Of a stretch of DNA of 5,262 bases, positions 1 through 5,262 are shown piece after piece (the stretch's first letter is position 1; every line of letters starts with the position of its first letter). The DNA is taken from NCBI GenBank assembly GCA_017885365.1, contig JAFNGD010000166.1, positions 1-5,262 of the forward strand, given 5' to 3'. Source of the DNA: Nitrospirota bacterium (GTDB lineage: Bacteria; Nitrospirota; UBA9217). The notes under the pieces are model-generated. The model worked only from the letters and a program-made list of their open reading frames with translations. It was not told the origin of the DNA and made no database searches. The position numbers and the translations under genes are program-made.

Positions 1-1094
1 CCGACATCGGCCAGGGCGAAGAACTGGAGCCGCTCCGGGACAAGGCGATCAGGACCGGCGCGAGCAAGATCTACATCGACGACCTCCGCGAGGAGTTCGT
101 GCGGGACTTCGTGTTCCCCATGCTCCGGGCGAACGCCGTCTATGAGGGACGGTACCTCCTCGGTACCTCTATCGCCCGGCCGCTCATTGCCAAGCGCCAG
201 ATCGAGATCGCCGAGAAGGAAGGCGCCGATGCGGTCTGCCACGGCGCCACAGGCAAGGGGAACGACCAGGTCCGGTTCGAGCTGACCTACTTCGCGCTCA
301 AGCCCGGCGTGAAGATCGTCGCTCCCTGGCGCGAGTGGACCATGAAGGGCCGTGAAGAGCTGATCGATTACGCGGCCAAGCACAAGATTCCGGTGACGGC
401 AACGAAGTCGAAACCCTATTCCACGGACCGGAACCTCCTGCACATCAGCTACGAGGGCGGCGTCCTCGAGGATCCCTGGGTGGAGTCTACGGCGGACATG
501 TACACCCTGGCCGTCCCGGTCGAGAAGGCGCCGGACAAGGCCGAATACGTCGAGGTCGAGTACGAGGCGGGCAATCCCGTTGCAATAAACGGGAGGAAGC
601 TCTCCCCGGCGGCGCTTTTGGCCGAGGCGAACCGTATCGCAGGAGCCCACGGCGTGGGCCGCGTGGATCTCGTCGAGAACCGTTATGTGGGCATGAAGTC
701 GCGCGGTGTGTACGAAACGCCGGGCGGCACGCTGCTCCATGCCGCACACCGCGCCGTCGAGTCCCTCACCCTGGACCGCGAGGTCCTGCATCTCCGCGAG
801 AGCCTGATCCCCCGGTACGGCGAGCTGGTGTACAATGGGTACTGGTTCGCGCCCGAGCGGCTGATGCTCCAGGCCGCCATCGACGAGGCCCAGAAGAACG
901 CGACCGGCACGGCGCGCGTCAAGCTCTACAAGGGGAACTGCGACGTCGTCGGCCGCAAGTCACCGGTCTCGCTCTACCGTCCGGACCTCGCGACCTTCGA
1001 GGCCGACACGGTGTACGACCAGAAGGACGCCGAAGGCTTCATACGCCTGAACGCCCTGCGGCTGCGGGTGGGAAAACAGATAAGCTCCAAATAA
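1..1094 (+). CDS. argG: Argininosuccinate synthase, C-terminal ~364 residues (5' end outside window)
   Basis: ArgG is the cytoplasmic enzyme that joins citrulline and aspartate, using ATP, to make argininosuccinate, the penultimate step of arginine synthesis. The frame is open from the first bases, starting at ADIGQGEEL, which in the family lies about 40 residues from the N-terminus. The true start and the ATP-binding SGGLDTS loop are therefore upstream; the GTG at 99 is internal and not the start. Visible family motifs are [28 protein letters not shown] (substrate/ATP site), [29 protein letters not shown] and ARVKLYKG, in the expected order and without gaps. The protein is of the Bacillus/Geobacter type rather than the longer E. 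coli type. Homologues usually end soon after the LRLRV segment. Here the tail is GKQISSK, and its codons and the TAA stop lie inside the AT-rich repeat at 1075-1201. Identity is very secure. Confidence 0.97.
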   Translation, partial: DIGQGEELEPLRDKAIRTGASKIYIDDLREEFVRDFVFPMLRANAVYEGRYLLGTSIARPLIAKRQIEIAEKEGADAVCHGATGKGNDQVRFELTYFALKPGVKIVAPWREWTMKGREELIDYAAKHKIPVTATKSKPYSTDRNLLHISYEGGVLEDPWVESTADMYTLAVPVEKAPDKAEYVEVEYEAGNPVAINGRKLSPAALLAEANRIAGAHGVGRVDLVENRYVGMKSRGVYETPGGTLLHAAHRAVESLTLDREVLHLRESLIPRYGELVYNGYWFAPERLMLQAAIDEAQKNATGTARVKLYKGNCDVVGRKSPVSLYRPDLATFEADTVYDQKDAEGFIRLNALRLRVGKQISSK

Positions 1095-1201
1095 CAAATA
1101 CCAAATTGCAAATAAATCCCAATCATCGAAACTCCATAATTTTAGATACTGGAATTTGGAGCTTATTTGGAATTTGAGTCTTGAGATTTGGAATTTCTGT
1201 T
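1075..1201. repeat. AT-rich imperfect inverted-repeat element between argG and argH
   Basis: About 127 bp of sharply different composition: positions 1081-1200 are 31% GC inside GC-rich coding DNA. The outer ends are inverted, AACAGA (1075-1080) against TCTGTT (1196-1201). Inside is a perfect 13-bp inverted pair, ATAAGCTCCAAAT (1080-1092) and ATTTGGAGCTTAT (1154-1166). The left half is built from CAAAT/CCAAAT units and the right half from their complements, including two exact copies of ATTTGGAATTT at 1165-1175 and 1186-1196. The two halves are thus loosely complementary throughout and could fold into a long interrupted hairpin as DNA or RNA. No ORF or transposase is present. It resembles CCAAAT-rich intergenic repeats that I recall from environmental bacterial genomes, and could be a non-autonomous (MITE- or REP-like) element. 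That family assignment is inference. No flanking target duplication is evident, and it is not a typical GC-stem plus T-run terminator. Confidence 0.7.
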
Positions 1202-1208
1202 CATCGAT

Positions 1209-2639
1209 ATGGCAAAGAAAAAAACGATAGCGAAGAGACGCAGGCCTCCGAAGAAATCCGCGAAAGCGGCGAAGCCGTGGGGCGGCCGGTTCACCGAAGC
1301 GACAAATGCGCTCGTGGAGGAGTATACCGCGTCGATCCAGTATGACTGGCGCCTTTTCCCCTATGACATCGCCGGCAGCGTCGCCCATGCCGCCATGCTG
1401 GGCAAGACCGGGATCATCACGGAGAAAGAGGCCCGGAGGATCATCAACGGGCTCAAGGGCATCCTGCAGGAGATCACCGACGGCAAGCTCGAGTTCAGCA
1501 TGGACCTGGAAGACATCCACATGAACATCGAGAACAGGCTGGTCGCGAAGATCGGGCCGGTGGGCGGCAAGCTCCATACGGCGCGGAGCAGGAACGACCA
1601 GGTGGCCCTGGACCTCCGCATGTATCTCCGGGACGAGATCATGGAGATCCGGCGGCTCCTCCGGGAGATGCAGAAGGCGGTCATAGGACTTGCCGAGCGG
1701 AACCGGGACGCAGTGATGCCGGGATACACGCACCTCCAGCGGGCCCAGCCCGTGCTGTTCGGCCATCATTTGCTTGCGTACTACGAGATGTTCGAGCGCG
1801 ACCGCGAGCGGCTCGCCGACTGTTACCGCCGCGTGAACGTCCTGCCCCTGGGTGCGGGCGCCCTGGCGGGCACGGTCCTGCCCATCGACCGGAAGATGGT
1901 GGCAGAGCTGCTCGGGTTCAGCGCCGTGTCGGAGAACAGCATGGACGCCGTATCGGACCGGGACTTCGCCATCGAGTTCGTGTCCGCGTGCAGCCAGGTC
2001 ATGGTGCATCTCTCCCGGCTGGCCGAGGAGGTCGTGCTGTGGTCATCGGCAGAGTTCGGCTTCATCACTATCGCCGACGCCTTCACCACCGGCTCGTCCA
2101 TCATGCCGCAGAAGAAGAACCCCGACGTGGCCGAGCTGTCGCGCGGCAAGGCCGGCAGGGTCTTCGGAAATCTTACCGCTCTCCTGGTCCTCATGAAGGG
2201 GCTCCCGCTGGCGTACAACCGGGACATGCAGGAGGACAAGGAGCCGGTCTTCGACACTGCCGACACAGTAAGTCAGGCACTGGCCGTCATGGCGGCGATG
2301 CTGAGCAGCGTCACCGTTCACCGGGACGCGATGCGGCATGCCGCCGAGGACGGGTTCATCACCGCCACGGACCTTGCCGACTATCTGGTGCGGAAGGGGC
2401 TGCCGTTCCGCCAGGCTCACGAGGTCGTGGGCAGGGCGGTGCTCAAGGCGCTCGAGCTGGCCTGCGGCCTCAAGGACCTGCCGCTTGCCGAGTATAAGAA
2501 CCTTTCCGCGCTCATCACGAAGGATGTCTACCAGTCGCTGTCCGTCGATGCGTCGGTGGGCAGGCGGACGTCCTACGGCGGTACCGCCCCGGCAAACCTC
2601 ACGAAGCGGCTTGCAGCGCTCAAGAAGCTGGTGAAATGA
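1209..2639 (+). CDS. argH: Argininosuccinate lyase
   Basis: ArgH splits argininosuccinate into arginine and fumarate, the last step of arginine synthesis. It is a cytoplasmic homotetramer of the fumarase/aspartase superfamily whose active sites form between subunits. With the ATG at 1209 it is 476 residues (E. coli about 457). Motifs seen: WGGRF (24-28), EDIHMNIE (101-108), HTARSRNDQV (123-132), YTHLQRAQP (173-181, with the conserved catalytic-region His175), GAGALAGT, and the superfamily signature GSSIMPQKKNPD (295-306, with the catalytic serine loop). The C-terminal SVDASVGRRTSYGGTAP segment is also intact. The ATG at 1209 is chosen because MAKKK follows it; an in-frame TTG at 1188 would add seven residues encoded by the repeat. 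Neither start has a good Shine-Dalgarno at normal spacing. About 20 Lys/Arg/Pro/Ala-rich residues precede WGGRF and form an unusual basic tail. The stop overlaps the next gene's start. Confidence 0.97.
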   Translation: MAKKKTIAKRRRPPKKSAKAAKPWGGRFTEATNALVEEYTASIQYDWRLFPYDIAGSVAHAAMLGKTGIITEKEARRIINGLKGILQEITDGKLEFSMDLEDIHMNIENRLVAKIGPVGGKLHTARSRNDQVALDLRMYLRDEIMEIRRLLREMQKAVIGLAERNRDAVMPGYTHLQRAQPVLFGHHLLAYYEMFERDRERLADCYRRVNVLPLGAGALAGTVLPIDRKMVAELLGFSAVSENSMDAVSDRDFAIEFVSACSQVMVHLSRLAEEVVLWSSAEFGFITIADAFTTGSSIMPQKKNPDVAELSRGKAGRVFGNLTALLVLMKGLPLAYNRDMQEDKEPVFDTADTVSQALAVMAAMLSSVTVHRDAMRHAAEDGFITATDLADYLVRKGLPFRQAHEVVGRAVLKALELACGLKDLPLAEYKNLSALITKDVYQSLSVDASVGRRTSYGGTAPANLTKRLAALKKLVK

Positions 2640-3706
2640 ACACCGGGCTGCACAGGGCAGTTCAGGCAGCGGCAGCGGTCCTTCTTCTTGTCTCGGTGGT
2701 CTCCTGCGGCAGGAAGACCGATCCGCTTACGCCCGACAGCCCGCGGCCCGCGGCCGTTACCGACATCAAGGTCGCCGTGCGGGACGCGGTGGCCTATCTT
2801 TCCTGGCCGGTTCCTGCGAAGAACGTGGAGGGAAAGAACCTTGACCCCGCCGAGATCAGGAGCTTTCGGGTCTACCGGGCGGAAGCGGTCCGCGACCGGA
2901 AACGTCCGCTCTACCGGCAGATAGCCGAGATCAGCATGGCGAATCCCGCGCCAGCGGAGGTGCGGAACGGCGTCGTGACCTGGAGCGACACCGGCCTGCA
3001 GTATGGCAGGGTGTACGTTTACCGCGTCAGGGCGTACAGTAAAAGGGGCGGGGTGAGCGGGTATTCGGACGAGGTGCGGGCGGCCCCGCTCCTGTCGCTT
3101 TCCCCGCCGAAGAATCTCTCCGCTGAAGGCGGGGACACCGCCGTGACGCTCACGTGGGACGCGGTCACCACGAAGTCCGACGGCAGCCTGCATCAGGGGT
3201 TCGTGGGGTACGTCGTCTACCGCGGGACGGAACCGGGCAAGTATGAAGAAGCACCGCTGAACAAGGAGCCGGTAACGGCGGGAACGTACCGGGATACCAC
3301 CGCCGTCAACGGCAAACAATATTACTACCGTGTCCGGACCGTAGACAGCCCGGTGAAACCGTGGCAGGAAAGCCTCGACTCTTCCGAGGTCTCGGCCACG
3401 CCGCGGGACATGACCCCTCCGATGCCGCCGAAGAACATCACGGTGGTTCCGGGCATCGGACGCGTGTTCCTCACCTGGAGCGAGAACAAGGAAAACGATC
3501 TGGCCGGATACCATATCTACCGGTCGGTCAAGAGCGGCGCCGGTTACGAGCGGCTCACCACGAAGCCCCTCAACCGGACGACCTTCTCCGACGAGACGGT
3601 CAAACAGGGAAAAACCTACTACTACGTCATCACCGCCGTGGACAAGAGCGGGAACGAGAGCCGCCGTTCAAAAGAGCAGAAGGCCTACACGGAAAAGATC
3701 AGGTGA
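2636..3706 (+). CDS. Outer-membrane-type lipoprotein with three fibronectin type III-like domains
   Basis: A 356-residue predicted lipoprotein of unknown specific function. Residues 1-23 form a signal peptide with a hydrophobic core (AAAAVLLLVSVV) ending in the lipobox VVSC, so Cys24 would be lipidated. Gly at +2, rather than Asp, favours outer-membrane sorting. A short linker (GRKTDPLTPDSPRP) leads into three repeated beta-sandwich modules, roughly residues 38-151, 157-255 and 264-351. Each shows the FN3 pattern of a Leu-x-Trp strand (W57, W174, W281) and a later Tyr-rich strand (YVYRVRAYS, YYYRVRTVDS, YYYVITAVDKSG). No catalytic motif is seen. The ATG sits in an ATGA overlap with the argH stop, suggesting translational coupling, and lysA follows after 4 nt. 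The CGRKTDPLTP start after the lipobox recalls LptM/YifL lipoproteins (CGxKGPL), which often sit beside lysA-dapF. The FN3 part has no counterpart in LptM. The domain call is by pattern; the role is unknown. Confidence 0.88.
   Translation: MNTGLHRAVQAAAAVLLLVSVVSCGRKTDPLTPDSPRPAAVTDIKVAVRDAVAYLSWPVPAKNVEGKNLDPAEIRSFRVYRAEAVRDRKRPLYRQIAEISMANPAPAEVRNGVVTWSDTGLQYGRVYVYRVRAYSKRGGVSGYSDEVRAAPLLSLSPPKNLSAEGGDTAVTLTWDAVTTKSDGSLHQGFVGYVVYRGTEPGKYEEAPLNKEPVTAGTYRDTTAVNGKQYYYRVRTVDSPVKPWQESLDSSEVSATPRDMTPPMPPKNITVVPGIGRVFLTWSENKENDLAGYHIYRSVKSGAGYERLTTKPLNRTTFSDETVKQGKTYYYVITAVDKSGNESRRSKEQKAYTEKIR
3701..3706 (+). promoter_or_regulatory. Ribosome binding site of lysA (AGGTGA)
   Basis: AGGTGA lies 4 nt upstream of the ATG at 3711 and includes the TGA stop of the lipoprotein gene (3704-3706). 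It is the only strong Shine-Dalgarno at a gene start in this window and fixes the lysA start. Ribosomes terminating on the lipoprotein gene would sit on this site, so reinitiation is plausible. Confidence 0.75.
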
Positions 3707-3710
3707 CACC

Positions 3711-4973
3711 ATGCATGATTTCGAATACAAGACCGGAGAGCTTCATTGCGAGGGGGTCCCGCTCAGGACCATCGCCCAGCGCGTGGGGACACCGTTCTAT
3801 TGCTACAGCAGCAACACGCTGGCCAGCCATTTCCGCGCCTTCGACCGGGCCTTCGCCGGGGTGCCGCATCTCATCTGCTTCGCCGTGAAGTCGAACCCCG
3901 GCGCGGCGGTCCTCCGGGTGCTGGGCCGGGAGGGTGCGGGCGCCGACATCGTTTCCGGCGGAGAGCTCTTCCGCGCGCTCCGGGCCGGGATCGATCCCAA
4001 GAAGATCGTGTACGCCGGCGTGGGCAAGCGTCGCGACGAGATCGAATATGCGCTCAAGATGGACATCCTCATGTTCAACGTCGAGTCGGGGGAGGAGCTG
4101 CAAGCCATCGACCGTGCGGCCAAGGACATGCATACGAAGGCGCGGATCGCCTTGCGCGTGAACCCGGACATCGATCCCCGGACCCACGCGTACATCTCAA
4201 CGGGGCTCAAGGAGAACAAGTTCGGCATTCCCCTCGATCAGGCGCTGGAGCATTACCAGGTCGCACAAGGCCTTACCAACATCGAGATTGTCGGCATCCA
4301 CCAGCATATCGGTTCGCAGATCACCGAGATCCAGCCTTTCGTAGACGCGCTCACCAAGATCACCGGCTTCGTGAAAGAGCTCCGGGCGGCAGGTATCGGC
4401 ATCAGGTACATCAACATGGGGGGCGGTCTCGGCATCACTTACAAGGACGAGACGCCGCCGCTGCCGAAGGACGTGGCCCAGGCCGTCCAGCCGCTCCTCA
4501 AGGAGTGCGGCTGCACGATCGTCATGGAGCCCGGCAGGGCCATCGTGGGCAACGCAGGGATCCTGATCACGAGTGTGCTCTATCACAAGGAAAGCGGCGA
4601 AAAGAAGTTCGTGATCGTGGACGCGGGCATGAACGATCTCATCCGCCCGAGCCTGTACGATGCCTATCACGATATCCGGCCCGTTGTCCGGCAGGAACAG
4701 CCGGCGAACGTTGTGGTGGACGTGGTGGGGCCCATCTGCGAATCCGGCGACTTCCTCGCCAAGGACCGCGAGATGCCGGCGGTGAAGCAGGGCGAACTTC
4801 TGGCGGTCATGGGCGCCGGTGCGTACGGATTCTCCATGGCGTCCAACTACAACTCCCGCCCCCGGGTGCCCGAGGTGCTGGTGCGGGGGAGCGACTATTA
4901 CGTTGTGCGCGAGCGCGAGACCTATAATGACCTGATAAAAGGCGAGAAGCTCCCTCGATGGCTGGAGGGGTAA
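3711..4973 (+). CDS. lysA: Diaminopimelate decarboxylase
   Basis: LysA removes CO2 from meso-diaminopimelate to give L-lysine, the last step of the DAP pathway. It is a cytoplasmic PLP enzyme of fold type III (alanine racemase-like barrel plus C-terminal beta domain), normally a dimer. The 420-residue length is normal. Visible residues: PLP Schiff-base Lys60 in FAVKSNP, GADIVSGGEL (77-86), HQHIGSQ (197-203, PLP ring contact), the phosphate-binding GGGLG (237-241), EPGR (273-276, substrate/PLP binding), the CESGD loop (343-347) with the active-site Cys343 supplied across the dimer, and AYGFSMASNYN with Tyr372. The CESGD motif marks a DAP decarboxylase rather than an ornithine or arginine decarboxylase. 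The start is supported by AGGTGA just upstream. The gene is 4 nt from the lipoprotein gene, so probably cotranscribed with argH and the lipoprotein, and it precedes dapF, which makes its substrate. No defects seen. Confidence 0.97.
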   Translation: MHDFEYKTGELHCEGVPLRTIAQRVGTPFYCYSSNTLASHFRAFDRAFAGVPHLICFAVKSNPGAAVLRVLGREGAGADIVSGGELFRALRAGIDPKKIVYAGVGKRRDEIEYALKMDILMFNVESGEELQAIDRAAKDMHTKARIALRVNPDIDPRTHAYISTGLKENKFGIPLDQALEHYQVAQGLTNIEIVGIHQHIGSQITEIQPFVDALTKITGFVKELRAAGIGIRYINMGGGLGITYKDETPPLPKDVAQAVQPLLKECGCTIVMEPGRAIVGNAGILITSVLYHKESGEKKFVIVDAGMNDLIRPSLYDAYHDIRPVVRQEQPANVVVDVVGPICESGDFLAKDREMPAVKQGELLAVMGAGAYGFSMASNYNSRPRVPEVLVRGSDYYVVRERETYNDLIKGEKLPRWLEG

Positions 4974-5044
4974 ATTCGGGCTCCAGGATCCGGGGGCAAG
5001 GGTCAGCATAAAGCAATGCGGAAACGGGGAAATACAAGCAAGAC

Positions 5045-5262
5045 ATGAAGAAGATACCTTTTCATAAGATCCAGGGGAACGGCAATGATTTCATCCTGAT
5101 CGACAACCGTCGGGGTATCCTGAAGGGCAGGAACCTGAGCGGACTGGCGAAGGCGGTTTGCCATCGGAACCGTTCCGTGGGCGCTGACGGGCTCATCGTG
5201 ATCGTGCCGTCGAAGCGGGCCGACTTCAAGTGGCGGTTCTTCAACGCCGACGGGAGCGAGGC
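5045..5262 (+). CDS. dapF: Diaminopimelate epimerase, N-terminal ~72 residues (3' end outside window)
   Basis: DapF is the cytoplasmic, cofactor-free epimerase that converts LL-DAP to meso-DAP, the substrate of LysA and the crosslinking residue of Gram-negative peptidoglycan. The reading frame starts MKKIPFHKIQGNGNDF, with the family's N-terminal GxGNDF motif (11-16). It continues through a VGADGL segment (45-50) and FFNADGSE (65-72), where the conserved Asn67 contacts substrate in homologues. The window ends a few residues before the expected CGNG motif that holds the first of the two catalytic cysteines, so catalytic competence cannot be judged here. The ATG at 5045 aligns with the usual family start. 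The upstream Shine-Dalgarno is poor: the nearest purine run, GGGGA at 5026-5030, is 14 nt away. The gene lies 71 nt after lysA in the same direction, probably in the same operon. Confidence 0.95.
   Translation, partial: MKKIPFHKIQGNGNDFILIDNRRGILKGRNLSGLAKAVCHRNRSVGADGLIVIVPSKRADFKWRFFNADGSE

Noticed and set aside
99..1094. argG starting at GTG 99 as a complete or truncated gene
   Set aside because: The same frame is open to the left edge and encodes conserved ArgG sequence (ADIGQGEEL onward), so the gene simply begins outside the window.
1106..1140. Possible sigma-70 promoter in the AT-rich element (TTGCAA at 1106-1111, CATAAT at 1135-1140)
   Set aside because: The spacing is 23 nt, well outside the usual 16-18, and such matches are expected by chance in 31%-GC DNA.
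1080..1166. Intrinsic terminator after argG
   Set aside because: The inverted pair has a 61-nt loop, an AT-rich stem and no T-run following, so it does not fit a rho-independent terminator.
960..2009. Long minus-strand open frame (349 codons) across the end of argG, the repeat and argH
   Set aside because: It lies opposite clearly conserved argG and argH frames, its composition (His/Arg/Pro-rich) is typical of antisense shadows in GC-rich DNA, and no family motif is seen.
2573..3514. Minus-strand open frame (313 codons) opposite the lipoprotein gene
   Set aside because: Antisense shadow. The + frame has a signal peptide, lipobox and three repeated domains, which the minus frame lacks.
3746..4927. 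Alternative + frame of 393 codons inside lysA
   Set aside because: Arg/Gly/His-rich +1/+2 shadow of a gene whose correct frame carries every LysA motif.
4978..5029. G-quadruplex in the lysA-dapF spacer
   Set aside because: G runs are uneven, one is only two bases (4986-4987), and the last loop is over 20 nt; a stable quadruplex is not supported.

Overview
This window is a stretch of bacterial chromosome carrying amino-acid biosynthesis genes, all on the + strand. It runs from the end of the arginine pathway (argG, argH) into the end of the lysine/diaminopimelate pathway (lysA, dapF), with a lipoprotein gene between the two pairs. DNA is GC-rich (the first 60 bases are 70% GC). Protein sequences and the order argG-argH-lipoprotein-lysA-dapF recall Desulfobacterota (Geobacter-like) and Nitrospirota. 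That placement is from memory of family sequences, not a search. Lipoprotein sorting and DAP metabolism point to a didermic (Gram-negative) bacterium.

Layout: argG is cut by the left edge, so its ATP-binding N-terminus is missing, and ends at 1094. A 31%-GC imperfect inverted repeat (about 1075-1201) fills the gap to argH and overlaps the last codons of argG. argH (1209-2639) overlaps the start of a lipoprotein gene (2636-3706) by 4 nt. The lipoprotein has three fibronectin type III-like domains. lysA (3711-4973) follows after 4 nt with a clear ribosome binding site. A 71-nt G-rich spacer precedes dapF (5045 to the window end), which is cut just before its first catalytic cysteine.

How the genes work together: ArgG and ArgH carry out the last two steps of arginine synthesis (citrulline + aspartate to argininosuccinate to arginine + fumarate). 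DapF makes meso-diaminopimelate for peptidoglycan and lysine, and LysA decarboxylates it to lysine. The tight spacing from argH to lysA indicates one transcript. The lipoprotein is the outlier. Its place upstream of lysA-dapF matches where many Proteobacteria carry the small lipoprotein LptM/LppL/YifL.

No defence system, phage, IS element with a transposase, CRISPR array, tRNA or rRNA is visible. The coding content is mostly ordinary housekeeping. The points worth a second look are the AT-rich palindromic element between argG and argH and the FN3 lipoprotein embedded in the operon.
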